A stretch of 64,000 bases of DNA from Stappia sp. ES.058. GTDB taxonomy: Bacteria > Pseudomonadota > Alphaproteobacteria > Rhizobiales > Stappiaceae. The translations under genes were made by a program, and so were the position numbers. The notes beneath the pieces are model-generated. The model saw nothing but the letters and a program-made list of their open reading frames with translations. It did not search any database and had not been told where the DNA came from. Positions 24,520 to 34,047 of the stretch are shown piece by piece (the first letter of the stretch is position 1; each line of letters opens with the position of its first letter). The stretch covers positions 806,001 through 870,000 of the forward strand of contig NZ_LT629784.1 in NCBI RefSeq assembly GCF_900105595.1, written 5' to 3'.

Positions 24520-25194
24520 ATGGCAACGGTGACCGCGCCAGCAGACGACCGTGTCGTGTCGGCTGCGGAATTCGCGCGTCTGCGCGGCGTTCACCGGAGC
24601 CGGGTCACGCGTTACATCAAGGAAGGCAAGATCGACGGCGATGCGCTGGTCAAGGGCGAGCGCGGGGTGAAGGTCCGGGTCGCTCGAGCCTTGGCACAGC
24701 TTCGCGAGCGGCTCGATATCGGTCAGCAGATCGGAAACGGAATCGATGCCCGCTTTGACACTGACGTGGATCAGGTGGTGTTGCCATCCAGCGGAAGCGA
24801 GGCGGAAGCCGAGTTCCCCCAGGTATTGCGCCCCGACGACACCATCGAAGGCCAGATCAAGCGCGAGCGATTGCGCAAGGTGCAGATCGAGAACCGCAAG
24901 GCCGCCGAGGACGAGGCGGCGCGGCGCGGTCGATTCATCGAGACCGATTCGGCGCGCGCGCAGATGTCGTCTATCGCCGCCGCGGTGTTGCAATCATTCG
25001 AGGGCGGACTGCCGGACATGGCGCGCGCCGTTGCGGCGAAGTTCGAACTTCCGCAGCGCGATGTGCTGCACGAATTACATTCCGAATTTCGGAAGATCAG
25101 GACAGCGGCTGCAGAGCGCGCGGGAAAGAAGCTGGCGGAAATGCCGAAGATCCGTGAAACCGTGCTCGAGGCGGAAGACGAGGTGCCAACGTGA
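24520..25194 (+). CDS. Terminase small subunit / DNA packaging protein
   Basis: 224 aa. An N-terminal winged HTH (VSAAEFARLRGVHRSRVTRY, IKEGKIDGDALV) is followed by a long charged helix (RERLRKVQIENRKAAEDEAA) and a helical end, as in lambda Nu1-type packaging proteins. Overlaps the start of the large terminase. GGGATGAGG is the likely ribosome site. Confidence 0.8.
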   Translation: MATVTAPADDRVVSAAEFARLRGVHRSRVTRYIKEGKIDGDALVKGERGVKVRVARALAQLRERLDIGQQIGNGIDARFDTDVDQVVLPSSGSEAEAEFPQVLRPDDTIEGQIKRERLRKVQIENRKAAEDEAARRGRFIETDSARAQMSSIAAAVLQSFEGGLPDMARAVAAKFELPQRDVLHELHSEFRKIRTAAAERAGKKLAEMPKIRETVLEAEDEVPT

Positions 25195-27215
25195 CGCACA
25201 TGATCGTCGAGACGGCGAATGCGGAGTACGTGGCGACGGAAGCCTTCATCGAGGTGATGACGCCGCCGCCGCCGGTGGACTATCTGGCCTGGGCCAAGGA
25301 AAACATCGTCTTTTCGCAGCGTGAAAGCTCGTTTCCGGGTCCGTACAATCCGGACCTGTTTCCGTATTTCAGCGAGGTGCTGACCGCTCTTTCGCCGGAG
25401 GACCCTTGCCGGATAGTGACGCTGATGGGCGGCGCGCAGATCGGCAAGACGGTTGTCGCGAATATCTACACCTGCGGATCGATCGCCATGGATCCGGGTG
25501 ACTTCCTGGTGGTGCATCCGACCGAGCCGAACGCGAAACGCTGGTCGAAAATGAAGCTTTCGCCCATGCTGCGGGGCACGGCGAGCCTTCGGCATCTCTT
25601 CCCGATGTCTTCCCGGGACGGATCGGATTCGGTTCTCTACAAAGAGCGGCGCGACGGGCGCGGCGCGATCCAGATCTCGGGCGCCAATTCGCCGGCCTCT
25701 CTGTCTCAGGTCAGCATGCGCCGGCAGTTCCAGGACGATCTGGCCAAGTGGGACATGAATTCCGCCGGCGATCCGGAAGGCCAGGCGGACAGCCGGTCGA
25801 ACGGATTCGAGTTCGCGAAGATCCTGAAGCTTTCGACGCCGCTGATTATGCCCGGCTGTCGGATCACGCGGAACTATCAGGCGGGAAGTCAGGAAAAGCC
25901 ATATGTGCCGTGTCCCCATTGCGGGCACATGCAGGTGTTGACCTGGTCGAGCATGGTGGAGAACCTGGACGAGGACGCGCCGGAAGATGCGCACTTTGTC
26001 TGCGAGGATCCCGATTGCGGCGGAGTTATTCAGGAGCATCATCGCCCGAGCATGCTCGCGCGGCTCGAGTGGCGGGCCGACAATCCGAAGGCGCGCCGGC
26101 ATCACCGGTCGTTTTGGATCTGGGCGGCCTATTCTGTACTCACCAGTTGGGAGCGCATCGCGCGTGCCTGGATCAAGGCCAAGGGGGAGCCGGCTTCCGA
26201 GCAGGTCTTCTTTAACGACCAGGCCGGCGAAGCTTATGTCACCGAGGGCGACGCGCCCGATTGGGAGGGGCTGAGAGATCGGGCCGAAGCGGACGGATAT
26301 CCGCTTGGTGTCGTGCCGGCGGGTGCGCTCGTCACGACCCTCGGGATTGATTGTCAGGATGATCGGGTCGAGTGGCACCTCGTCGGATGGGGCCGCAACA
26401 AGCAGCGATATGTCATCCACTATGGGGTGATTGCGGGGCATATCCGCGAGGACGCGACGCGTTCGAAGCTGGACACGCTCTTGAAGCAGGACTGGCCGAA
26501 TGTCTTCGGACAGCGCCTGCTGGTGGACATGGTGGCGATCGACGGCAATGCCTACACGGCGGAGGTCTGGGAGTGGGTCCGGCGGCATCCGGCGGGCCGG
26601 GTCATCATGGTGCGCGGCGCGCGGTCGGAGACGGCCCCGCTGCTGCAGCGGGTCAAGAAGGAAACCGACGAGAAGACCGGCAAGCTGAAGCGGTACTCGC
26701 GCCGCTTCTACAATTTCAACGGCGCGGTCTTCAAAATGGCCCTTTATGCGAACCTGCGAAAGACGGATCCGCTGGAGCCCGGCTTCGTCGGATTGCCGCG
26801 CGGTCTCGAGGACGAGTACTACCGCCAGCTCACGTCGGAGCGCCGCGTCGAGAAAAAGCTGCGCAGCGGCTTCAAGGTCTACGTCTGGGAAAAGGATTCC
26901 GCACAGGCGAACGAGGCGCTGGACACGATGAACCAGGCCGAGGCGGCGGCGATCCGCTTCGGGGTCCGGTCGATGGCGGAGACTCATTGGGACAAGCTCG
27001 AGGCGGAACGCGAAATCGCGCCGCCCGAGCAGCAACTCGATCTCGAGGAGCTTCCGCTTGCTCCTGCTCCCGTCGAGCCGACCGCAAGCGACGGGCGCGC
27101 GGTCGCGTCCGCAGGCAAGACAAAGGCCGCGCGTCCGAACGGGCCGACCGTCCGGTCGAGCAAGGCGCGGACCCCTGGCAGCCTCGATGCGCTCGCCCGG
27201 CTGAACAACAGGTAG
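25191..27215 (+). CDS. Terminase large subunit (GpA family)
   Basis: 674 aa, GTG start overlapping the small-subunit stop. The ATPase half has LMGGAQIGKTVVANIYTCGS (Walker A) and a DPGDFLVVHPTEPNAKRWSK segment. A Zn-finger-like pair CPHCGH ... CEDPDCGG sits mid-protein, and the nuclease half starts near LGIDCQDDRVEWHLVGWGRN, with VDMVAIDGNAYTAEVWEWV. This is the lambda gpA type, suggesting cos-type packaging. Confidence 0.95.
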   Translation: MTHMIVETANAEYVATEAFIEVMTPPPPVDYLAWAKENIVFSQRESSFPGPYNPDLFPYFSEVLTALSPEDPCRIVTLMGGAQIGKTVVANIYTCGSIAMDPGDFLVVHPTEPNAKRWSKMKLSPMLRGTASLRHLFPMSSRDGSDSVLYKERRDGRGAIQISGANSPASLSQVSMRRQFQDDLAKWDMNSAGDPEGQADSRSNGFEFAKILKLSTPLIMPGCRITRNYQAGSQEKPYVPCPHCGHMQVLTWSSMVENLDEDAPEDAHFVCEDPDCGGVIQEHHRPSMLARLEWRADNPKARRHHRSFWIWAAYSVLTSWERIARAWIKAKGEPASEQVFFNDQAGEAYVTEGDAPDWEGLRDRAEADGYPLGVVPAGALVTTLGIDCQDDRVEWHLVGWGRNKQRYVIHYGVIAGHIREDATRSKLDTLLKQDWPNVFGQRLLVDMVAIDGNAYTAEVWEWVRRHPAGRVIMVRGARSETAPLLQRVKKETDEKTGKLKRYSRRFYNFNGAVFKMALYANLRKTDPLEPGFVGLPRGLEDEYYRQLTSERRVEKKLRSGFKVYVWEKDSAQANEALDTMNQAEAAAIRFGVRSMAETHWDKLEAEREIAPPEQQLDLEELPLAPAPVEPTASDGRAVASAGKTKAARPNGPTVRSSKARTPGSLDALARLNNR

Positions 27216-27218
27216 CTC

Positions 27219-27449
27219 ATGACACGCCAAGAACTGGAAACCGCCATCGCGGAGCTTCAAGCCGCGAAACGATCCCGGCTGCTCGGTCGCACGCGGACCG
27301 CCGCATCGTCCGATGAGGGGAGCGTGACCTATCAACTCGCGACGATGGCGGAAATCGAGCAGGAGCTGGTGCGCTTGCGCTTGCAACTTTCCAAACTGAC
27401 CGGTGCACCGTCAGGCCTCGGCCCGGTGCGCGCGGCATTCCGGAGCTGA
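27219..27449 (+). CDS. Head-tail joining protein, gpW-like
   Basis: 76 aa, immediately after the terminase. Two helices and a central turn (TRQELETAIAELQAAKRSR, SVTYQLATMAEIEQELVRLR) match lambda gpW, which binds the portal and completes the head. Position between gpA and portal is diagnostic. Confidence 0.8.
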   Translation: MTRQELETAIAELQAAKRSRLLGRTRTAASSDEGSVTYQLATMAEIEQELVRLRLQLSKLTGAPSGLGPVRAAFRS

Positions 27450-27450
27450 C

Positions 27451-29064
27451 ATGGTCACAGTGAAACCCCGCATTCGCGTGAAGGCCGGCGACACGACGGG
27501 TGCGACGGCGTCGGTCTCGCAGTCCTATGCGAGCGCTCGTCCGTCTCAGGCCTTGTCGGGGTGGCATCCGTCATTGCTGTCGGCCGACGCCTCCTGGCTG
27601 GATGCGCGAGACACCTCCGTTGCGCGGATTCGCGATCTGGAGCGGAACGAGGGCTGGGTGTCGAGCGGGATCGACAAGCAGGTCGACATGCTGGTCGGCG
27701 GCACCTTCCGGCTGAACGCCAAGCCGGATGCGCTGGCACTGGGGATCGACGAGGACGCGGCGCGCGAGCTCGGTCGACAGATCCAGGCGGAGTGGCGAGG
27801 GTATGCCGAGGACCCGACCTTCCGCTGCGACGCCGAGCGGCAATTGCCGTTCGCGGGCATCATGGGACTGATCGCGCGTGAGTTCGTCACGACGGGCGAG
27901 AGCCTTTGCGTATTGCGCTGGAAGGAACGGTCGGGCTGGCCTTTCGCAACTGCGATGCAGGTCATCGACCCTGATCGTCTGTCCAATCCGCACAACGGAC
28001 TTGATACGGACCGCCTTTGTGGTGGCGTGGAACGAGACGAGGACGGGGAGCCGGTCGCCTATCACATTCGGCGCGCGCATCCCGGCGATGTGTTCATGCG
28101 GGGCGCGCGGTCGACCACCTGGGAGCGGATCCCGCGGTGGGACGATCTCGGCTTCGCGCAGCGTCCGAAGGTCCTGCACGTTTATGACAAGAAGCGCCCC
28201 GGACAGACCCGGGGCGTGTCCCGGCTTGTGTCGACGCTGATCAAGCTGAAGATGCTCTCGCGTTACTCCGAAGCCGAGGTCAAGACGGCGGCGATCAATG
28301 CGACCATCGTCGGTGCGATCTATACGCAAATGGGATCGGACTACGCGGCCGAGCGGCTTGGCGAGGAAAGCGCGGTTGCCGATTGGGACCTCTTCAACGC
28401 ACAACGCGCGGACTTTTATCAGCAGTCCGCGCGAGTGATGGATGAAAACCGTTTCATCACCCTGTTTCCGACCGATCGCCTCGATCTCAACACCCAGCCG
28501 CGTCAAACGGCGGGGTATCCCGCGTTTCAGACGGCGTTCCTGCAGGCCTTCGCCGCGGCGCTCGGGGTGTCCTACGAGCAGCTCTCGATGGACTGGTCGC
28601 AGGTCAACTATTCCTCGGCCCGCGCAGCGCTGAACGAGGTCTGGCGCGGCGTGGCCCGCTTGCGCGCGATCCTGACCTGGTCGGCTGCGAACCTGATCTA
28701 CTACGCATTCCTCGAGGAAGCGCTCGACAGCGGGCGGATCGCGCTCCCGGAAGGCGCTCGAGACTTCTACGAGGCGCCGGCGGCCTGGCTTCGGGGAGAG
28801 TGGATTGGCCCGGCACGCGGTTACATCGATCCGGTCAAGGAAGCGCAGGCGGCTGTCCTGCGGATGGATGCGCAGATCTCGACGTTGGAGCGCGAGAGCG
28901 CTGAGCAGGGCAGCGACTACGAAACCATTCTGGCGCAGCTGGCCCGCGAGCGCGAGGACCGCCGCCGCCTCGGCCTGTCCGATCCGGGTACTGACATGGG
29001 CGTGACAGCGCCGACTGACGAACCGGCGGGGCAAGGCGCGCAGACGGGAGGGCAGGCGACATGA
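27451..29064 (+). CDS. Portal protein (lambda gpB family)
   Basis: 537 aa from ATG 27451. Portal features: WLDARDTSVARIRDLERNEG, DMLVGGTFRLNAKPD, DPDRLSNPHN (binding-loop region), VLHVYDKKRPGQTRGVSRLV and LGVSYEQLSMDWSQVNYSSA. Forms the dodecameric DNA channel at the head vertex. Overlaps the protease gene by 4 bp. Confidence 0.92.
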   Translation: MVTVKPRIRVKAGDTTGATASVSQSYASARPSQALSGWHPSLLSADASWLDARDTSVARIRDLERNEGWVSSGIDKQVDMLVGGTFRLNAKPDALALGIDEDAARELGRQIQAEWRGYAEDPTFRCDAERQLPFAGIMGLIAREFVTTGESLCVLRWKERSGWPFATAMQVIDPDRLSNPHNGLDTDRLCGGVERDEDGEPVAYHIRRAHPGDVFMRGARSTTWERIPRWDDLGFAQRPKVLHVYDKKRPGQTRGVSRLVSTLIKLKMLSRYSEAEVKTAAINATIVGAIYTQMGSDYAAERLGEESAVADWDLFNAQRADFYQQSARVMDENRFITLFPTDRLDLNTQPRQTAGYPAFQTAFLQAFAAALGVSYEQLSMDWSQVNYSSARAALNEVWRGVARLRAILTWSAANLIYYAFLEEALDSGRIALPEGARDFYEAPAAWLRGEWIGPARGYIDPVKEAQAAVLRMDAQISTLERESAEQGSDYETILAQLAREREDRRRLGLSDPGTDMGVTAPTDEPAGQGAQTGGQAT

Positions 29065-29897
29065 TCACGCTGGGAACCCAGAGACACGTCGCTCTTGCGG
29101 ATGGTGCGGAGGGGGGCTTTGTCGAGTGTCTGACCCGTCTGGCGGCTGGCCCCGACACGATCAAGGGGGCGGTCTGGATCGACGACGAGTCGGGTGCGCG
29201 GCTCTACGAGGTCGCTGGCCCTGTCGCCGTCATCGGAGTGCGCGGCGGTCTGTTCGACTATCTGCCGTTTCACGGCGCCGAATGGGCGACGGGCTACAAT
29301 TGCATTCGGCTCGCGGTCGATGCAGCGCGCCGGGATCCGGCGATCAGTGTCATCGCTCTTGCGATCAACAGTCCGGGCGGGCTGGTTTCCGGCTGTTTCG
29401 AGCTCGTCGAATGGCTGCGCGATGTCGCCGGAGAGATCCCGTTGTTCGCTGTGGTCGATGGCCTGTGCGCCAGCGCGGCCTATGCCATCGCCAGTGCCTG
29501 CACCGCCGGGATTTCCGCTCCGCAGACGGCCGCGGTCGGGTCGATCGGCGTCTATCGGCTGCACATGGATCTTTCCAAGTATCTGGAAAAGAGCGGGATC
29601 GTCGTTACGGCGGTCAAGTCGGGCAAGTGGAAGACGTCCGGCGCTCCCTTCGCGCCGCTTGGGCAGGAGGTTGAGGCCGACTGGCAAGCCACCGTCGATG
29701 CCTATCGCGCTCTTTTCGCCGAGCAGGTCGCAGCCGGCCGCGCGCTCTCGCCAGCCGACGTGCTCGCCACCGAGGCCCGTCTTTATGACGGGCCGATCGG
29801 TATCCGTGAGGCCCTCGATCTCGGTCTGATCGACGGCATTCTCCCGCCGGACGAAGCGTTCGCGCGGATCCTGGAACAGGCGGCAGTGCCGGCCTGA
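29061..29897 (+). CDS. S49-family prohead protease (gpC-like)
   Basis: 278 aa. SppA/ClpP-like fold with INSPGG oxyanion turn, nucleophile Ser in VDGLCASAAYAIASA, and the catalytic Lys in TAVKSGKWKTSGAPF, followed by a helix bundle. It would trim scaffold and head proteins. The separate downstream acidic protein corresponds to the scaffold part that lambda fuses as Nu3. Confidence 0.9.
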   Translation: MITLGTQRHVALADGAEGGFVECLTRLAAGPDTIKGAVWIDDESGARLYEVAGPVAVIGVRGGLFDYLPFHGAEWATGYNCIRLAVDAARRDPAISVIALAINSPGGLVSGCFELVEWLRDVAGEIPLFAVVDGLCASAAYAIASACTAGISAPQTAAVGSIGVYRLHMDLSKYLEKSGIVVTAVKSGKWKTSGAPFAPLGQEVEADWQATVDAYRALFAEQVAAGRALSPADVLATEARLYDGPIGIREALDLGLIDGILPPDEAFARILEQAAVPA

Positions 29898-29927
29898 AAC
29901 TTCGCAACAACCGAAAAGGAAGTGGAC

Positions 29928-30446
29928 ATGAGCAAGCAGCGTCGCTTGGCCCATCTCTTTGGCTCGTCCAAGGCTCCGGCTGCCCGTGGCAGCGCGGAGG
30001 CCGCTGAGGAGGAAGAAGACGAGACCGAGGAGGCGGAAGCCGAGTCCGAAGTCGAAGACGAGGAGGAAGGCGAGCCGGAGCCGGAAGTGGCCGAAGGCGA
30101 AGACGGCGAAGATGAAGACGAGGAGGACGGTGAGGAGAATGCCTCCGCCGGTCTCGCTGCGATCGCCGTCATGAGCTCGCCGGAAGCGAAGGGGCGGGAA
30201 AAGCTCGCCACCAGTCTCGCCAAGGATGTGGCGCGTGGCGCACTCACCCAAAAGCGGGCCGTCGCCCTGCTCAAGGCCGCGCCGCGCACCGGGGGGCTGG
30301 CGAAAGCCATGGCCGGTCGCGATCGCAATCCGGGTGTGGATGGCGGCGCGGCGTCGACTTCCGACCCGAAACTTGCCGCGCACGACCAGGGTCTGGTCGC
30401 TGCCGCCGAGCAGCGCGCCAAGAAGCGCAGCGAACGCCGTCGCTGA
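29928..30446 (+). CDS. Acidic scaffold-like protein (172 aa)
   Basis: AAAAGGA ribosome site 7 bp upstream of ATG 29928. Residues about 24-72 are an almost pure Glu/Asp tract, followed by a helical segment (REKLATSLAKDVARGALTQK, VALLKAAPRTGGLAKAM) with a basic end KKRSERRR. Its position between protease and decoration protein and its charge layout fit an assembly scaffold degraded by the protease. Confidence 0.65.
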   Translation: MSKQRRLAHLFGSSKAPAARGSAEAAEEEEDETEEAEAESEVEDEEEGEPEPEVAEGEDGEDEDEEDGEENASAGLAAIAVMSSPEAKGREKLATSLAKDVARGALTQKRAVALLKAAPRTGGLAKAMAGRDRNPGVDGGAASTSDPKLAAHDQGLVAAAEQRAKKRSERRR

Positions 30447-30504
30447 TCCCATCGGCGGGAGGAGAGCCTCCCGCTTGTATCAATCATCATGAATGGAGGC
30501 CGAT

Positions 30505-30861
30505 ATGGCCAAGGTCGAATATCAGCCCGGCGGACTGATCGCCGGCGATTTTCCGCAGATGCAGCGCAGCGTCACGATCCTCACCGGCGCCACGCTGGTG
30601 CGGGGTACCGTGCTCGGGCGCATCACGGCGAGTGACAAATACACAACCTCGCTCGCCGCATCGAGCGATGGCTCCGAGGACCCGGGGCCGGTGCTTGCCG
30701 TCGATGTCGACACGACCGGCGGGGATGTCGTCGCGCCGGTGCTGTTCTCCGGCGAATTCGCCGCCGACCAGCTCACGTTCGGCACCGGTCACGATGCCGA
30801 CAGCGTCGAGGCGGCCTGGCGCGTCGCCGGGCTCCCGCTCGCGATGCGCAGCCGCGCCTGA
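30505..30861 (+). CDS. Head decoration protein (gpD-like)
   Basis: 118 aa; beta-rich small protein with LIAGDFPQMQRSVTILTGAT, VRGTVLGRI, GPVLAVDVDTTGGDVVAPVL and LFSGEFAADQLTFG, as in lambda gpD/HDPD family. It caps and stabilises the expanded capsid. GGAGG ribosome site. Confidence 0.9.
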   Translation: MAKVEYQPGGLIAGDFPQMQRSVTILTGATLVRGTVLGRITASDKYTTSLAASSDGSEDPGPVLAVDVDTTGGDVVAPVLFSGEFAADQLTFGTGHDADSVEAAWRVAGLPLAMRSRA

Positions 30862-30918
30862 TCCACAACCGCGCCGGCCGGCGCGGCCGTTTCAATCGAT
30901 ATACAAGGAGTCACGATC

Positions 30919-31950
30919 ATGGATCGTCTCTATTCCACGACCGCGCTGATCAAGGTGCTCGACACGCTCGATCGGCCGACCGCATGGCTCAAGAACACGT
31001 TTTTCGCAAACGAGATCCAGTTCACGACCTCGGAGATTGCCTTCGACAAGCTGAAGATGCGCCGCAAGCTGGCGCCCTTCGTCAGCCCGCGCGTTGCCGG
31101 CAAGGCCCGTCGCTCGCGCGGGCGGCAGGTCACCACCTTCGAGCCGGCCTATGTCAAGCCGCTCGACGAGATTTCGCCAAACGAAAACTTCGTGCGCCTC
31201 GAGGGCGAGCGTTTCGCCGGAGATCTTTCGCCGGAGGAGCGCTTCCAGCGCAACACCATGCAGAAGCTCGACGATCAGGAAAAGGAGATCACGCGCCGCG
31301 AGGAATGGATGTGCGCCCAGATCCTGCAGACCGGCAAGGTGATCGTCGAGGGCGAGGACTATCCGACCCAGGAGGTGGACTTCGGTCGCGATGCGGGTCT
31401 CACCAAGCATCTGCTGACGACGTCGCGCTGGGGCGAGTCCGACGTCAAGGTTCTGCCCAATCTTCGCGCCTGGGCGACCGAGGTCGCGGTGGCCTCGGGG
31501 GCGTCCGCGACGCAGGTTGTTCTCGGCGCCGAGGCGGCGGAAATTTTTCAAGCCGACGCCGACGTGCGCGAGGTTCTCGACAATCGCCGTCAGGCGTCGG
31601 GCTCGATGGAGCTCGGGCCGGTCGCGACCGGCGCGCAGGACATGGTCGCGGCCTACCTCGGCTCCATCGGCATGTTCGACTTCTGGCAGTACACCCAGAA
31701 GTACGAGGACGACGACGGCAACGTTCTGGATTTCTTCCCGTCTTTCGGCTGCGGTCTCGTCGCGCCGCAGGCACACGACGGGATGATGACCTATGGCGCC
31801 ATCCAGGACAATCTCGCGCTTCGGTCCATGCAGCGCTTCCCGAAGATGTGGGATCAGCAGAATCCGTCGATCACCTTCCTGATGACACAGGCCGCGCCGC
31901 TGCCCGTGCCGTCGGATGCCAACGGGTCCGCCTTCATCATGGTGCGCTGA
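30919..31950 (+). CDS. Major capsid protein (gpE family)
   Basis: 343 aa HK97-fold protein: N-terminal YSTTALIKVLDTLDRPTAWL, FANEIQFTTSEIAFDKL, APFVSPRVAGKARR, then EEWMCAQILQTGKVIVEGED and the C-terminal YTQKYEDDDGNVLDF and TYGAIQD. These are typical of lambda E-type capsids. Expected to be the most abundant virion protein. Confidence 0.93.
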   Translation: MDRLYSTTALIKVLDTLDRPTAWLKNTFFANEIQFTTSEIAFDKLKMRRKLAPFVSPRVAGKARRSRGRQVTTFEPAYVKPLDEISPNENFVRLEGERFAGDLSPEERFQRNTMQKLDDQEKEITRREEWMCAQILQTGKVIVEGEDYPTQEVDFGRDAGLTKHLLTTSRWGESDVKVLPNLRAWATEVAVASGASATQVVLGAEAAEIFQADADVREVLDNRRQASGSMELGPVATGAQDMVAAYLGSIGMFDFWQYTQKYEDDDGNVLDFFPSFGCGLVAPQAHDGMMTYGAIQDNLALRSMQRFPKMWDQQNPSITFLMTQAAPLPVPSDANGSAFIMVR

Positions 31951-31969
31951 CGCACTCTGTTTCCGGTGT

Positions 31970-32000
31970 CCGGGACGCGTTCCGTGCGTCCCGGCTTTTT
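31970..32000 (+). terminator. Terminator after the capsid gene
   Basis: Stem CCGGGACG / CGTCCCGG with a 9-nt loop followed by CTTTTT. A partial terminator here would lower expression of connector and tail genes relative to capsid. Confidence 0.65.
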
Positions 32001-32014
32001 CGAAAGGTTCAGTC

Positions 32015-32386
32015 ATGTCGAAATCGAAGAACGTTACCCTGCACCTGCCGGTTACGGTGGTTATGGGAGGTAAAACCTTTCCGTCCGGCACGCCCGTTTC
32101 CGTGGACGCGTCCACTGCGGAGGACCTGCGCGCCCGCTATCGCGAGATGCCGTCGCCCGCCGCCGAGACACAACCGAAACGCCCGGCGAAGCCCTCCGGC
32201 GATGCGCTCACCAAGGCGATCCTTCAGGCGGTCGAGGGCTTCGATCCGGAGGAGGATTTCACGCAAGCCGGACTGCCGTCCATGGCGGCGCTGGAGCGGG
32301 CGCTCGGCTACGATGTCACGGCCGATGAGCGCGCGGCGGCGATGGAAGAGGCAAAGCAGCCCAATCCCGAAGGGCTTCAGGTCTGA
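32015..32386 (+). CDS. Unknown head-region protein, FI-like position (123 aa)
   Basis: ATG at 32015 after a weak GAAAGG site. The N-terminal third is beta-rich (NVTLHLPVTVVMGGKTFPSG), followed by a Pro-rich linker and two helices (DALTKAILQAVEGFD, MAALERALGYDVTADERAAA). It sits where lambda has FI, but sequence similarity cannot be judged. Confidence 0.55.
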   Translation: MSKSKNVTLHLPVTVVMGGKTFPSGTPVSVDASTAEDLRARYREMPSPAAETQPKRPAKPSGDALTKAILQAVEGFDPEEDFTQAGLPSMAALERALGYDVTADERAAAMEEAKQPNPEGLQV

Positions 32387-32387
32387 C

Positions 32388-32702
32388 ATGAGCCGCGAGA
32401 TCGCGCTCGAGATCGCCCAGGCCGCAATGGCTGAATTCGGGATCGACGGAACCTACACGCCGCCCGGCGGCGCTGCCGTCGGTATCCGGTTTCGGCTAGT
32501 GCGCGATGGCGAGGAAGCGGTCGCCTTCTCGGAGCGCGGGCCGCTTGGGCGCAAGCCGGAGGTGCGGGTGCTTGTCGACGATCTGACGCCGGAAGCGGGC
32601 GGTGTCTTCGCCGCCTCCGGCCAATCGTTCACGGTGGCCGGTCGGCCGAGGAAGGCCGACCGCTATCGGCTTGTATGGACCTGTGCGGTGGATGCGCGAT
32701 GA
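32388..32702 (+). CDS. Head-tail connector, FII-like (104 aa)
   Basis: Short beta-rich protein: AVGIRFRLVRDGEEAVAFSE, RKPEVRVLVDDLTPEAGGVF, QSFTVAGRPRKADRYRLVW. The fold pattern and place fit lambda FII or other stopper proteins that form the tail attachment face. Confidence 0.6.
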   Translation: MSREIALEIAQAAMAEFGIDGTYTPPGGAAVGIRFRLVRDGEEAVAFSERGPLGRKPEVRVLVDDLTPEAGGVFAASGQSFTVAGRPRKADRYRLVWTCAVDAR

Positions 32703-33355
32703 CCGACACGAAACTCGCCCTCGTCGGAAACCTGCAGAAAACGCTGGACGCCGAAAAGACGGCGGTCGCGAAAGGCATTCGCGGCGGCATGGAGGCGCTG
32801 ACGGATCTGGGCAAGAGGCGCCTGCGGCAGCAGGTGACGCGCGCCGGCCTTGGCGAGCGGCTCTCGAAGACCTGGCGCGGCAAGGTCTATCCGGGCGCCA
32901 AGGTGGAAACCTTCGAGCCGGCCGGCCCCATCTGGAGCAAGGCGCCGCATATCGTGCGGGCGTTTTCTGAAGGCCGGCCCATCCGGTCGAAGGCAAGCGG
33001 TGGGTGGCTTGCGATCCCGACGGATCTTGCGCCGCCGACACGAAAGCGCGGTGCAAGGCGCAAGCGCATGTCGATGGACGATTTTCTCGACGAGTTCGGC
33101 ATGGACAGTCTCAGGGTGTTTGCACCGCCAGGCCGTGGTCGACGGGTGCTTTACGCGGTTGCGGACAAAGGGTTCGCGCGCGGTCGCGGAAAGCGTCGCA
33201 AGCCGAAGGCGGAACCGCTGCTGATGTATGTGCTGGTCAAGCAGGTTCGCCTTCGTCGGGTCCTCAATGTCGACACGGTCGAGCGCGGGCTTGTTCGCCT
33301 TGCGCCGGAGTACATAACCAAACGCATCATCGGAGGGTTGTCGGATGGTCAGTGA
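32699..33355 (+). CDS. Phage neck/tail completion protein, DUF6441-like (218 aa)
   Basis: ATGA overlap with the connector. Sequence GLGERLSKTWRGKVYPGA, WSKAPHIVRAFSEG and SGGWLAIPTD, then LLMYVLVKQVRLRRVLNVDT is the DUF6441 pattern found in alphaproteobacterial siphophages at the minor-tail Z position. Confidence 0.65.
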   Translation: MTDTKLALVGNLQKTLDAEKTAVAKGIRGGMEALTDLGKRRLRQQVTRAGLGERLSKTWRGKVYPGAKVETFEPAGPIWSKAPHIVRAFSEGRPIRSKASGGWLAIPTDLAPPTRKRGARRKRMSMDDFLDEFGMDSLRVFAPPGRGRRVLYAVADKGFARGRGKRRKPKAEPLLMYVLVKQVRLRRVLNVDTVERGLVRLAPEYITKRIIGGLSDGQ

Positions 33356-33797
33356 CGGCGTGCTGGATGCGATGCATGCGGCGCTCGCCGCTGCCTCGGC
33401 GGCTTTGGCCGTGCCGGAGCTCCGCCGCAACGAGACGCTGGACAGCGCGCTCGAGGTGGTCGAGGCGGGTGCGAGCGCCTGGGCGAATTTCGTCGACGGC
33501 GATGTCGAGCGGATCGACCAGTCGCTCGGCGGCGGTTTCGAGTACGAGCTGCGCCAGACGGCGCTGGTCGAGATCGTTGTGCATGCCGCAACGGACGCCG
33601 AGCGCCGCGCCGCGCTCGCGGCGATCGTGAATACCCATGTCGACGCGATCGGAGCCGATCCGACGCTTGGCGATACGGTCTCGCTTTGGGAAATCGTCGA
33701 GCTTCAGCGCGACAATCTTGCCGAGACCGGCGTACCGAACATCAAGGGCGCGACACTGACGATCGCGGCCGAGTTCATCGCCGACCGTCCGGTCTGA
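33345..33797 (+). CDS. Tail terminator-like protein (150 aa)
   Basis: Starts 11 bp inside the previous gene with CGGAGGG upstream. Alternating helix and strand (LRQTALVEIVVHAATDAERR, AALAAIVNTHVDAIGADP, IKGATLTIAAEFIADRPV) resembles gpU-type terminators that cap the tail tube. Confidence 0.6.
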   Translation: MVSDGVLDAMHAALAAASAALAVPELRRNETLDSALEVVEAGASAWANFVDGDVERIDQSLGGGFEYELRQTALVEIVVHAATDAERRAALAAIVNTHVDAIGADPTLGDTVSLWEIVELQRDNLAETGVPNIKGATLTIAAEFIADRPV

Positions 33798-33823
33798 CCG
33801 GACACCAGAAAACGGGAATCATC

Positions 33824-34033
33824 ATGACAGTCAAACGCCGTCGTGCGCCGCAACCGGCCGCCGAAACCCTGCCGCTCGTCCTGCTGACCGATGTCGAGGA
33901 TCTCGGGCCGCGTGGCGCGGTCGTCGAGGTCGACCTCGACAGGGCCTCCGAGCTTGAAACCGCATCCTCCGCCCGCCGTGCCACGGATCTTGACCTTTCC
34001 ATCGCCGGCAAGCGCCCCGCCAAACCGTCCTGA
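33824..34033 (+). CDS. Unknown small tail-region protein (69 aa)
   Basis: Encoded between terminator and tail tube. LLTDVEDLGPRGAVVEVDLD looks like the N-terminal strand-loop motif of ribosomal protein L9 (DVxxLGxxGxVVxV), a similarity seen in some phage small proteins, probably by convergence. Function unknown. Confidence 0.5.
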   Translation: MTVKRRRAPQPAAETLPLVLLTDVEDLGPRGAVVEVDLDRASELETASSARRATDLDLSIAGKRPAKPS

Positions 34034-34047
34034 TCGAGGAGATACCC

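Noticed and set aside
24771..27386. 871-residue minus-strand ORF
   Set aside because: Antisense to the terminase gene with Arg/Pro-rich composition; no domain.
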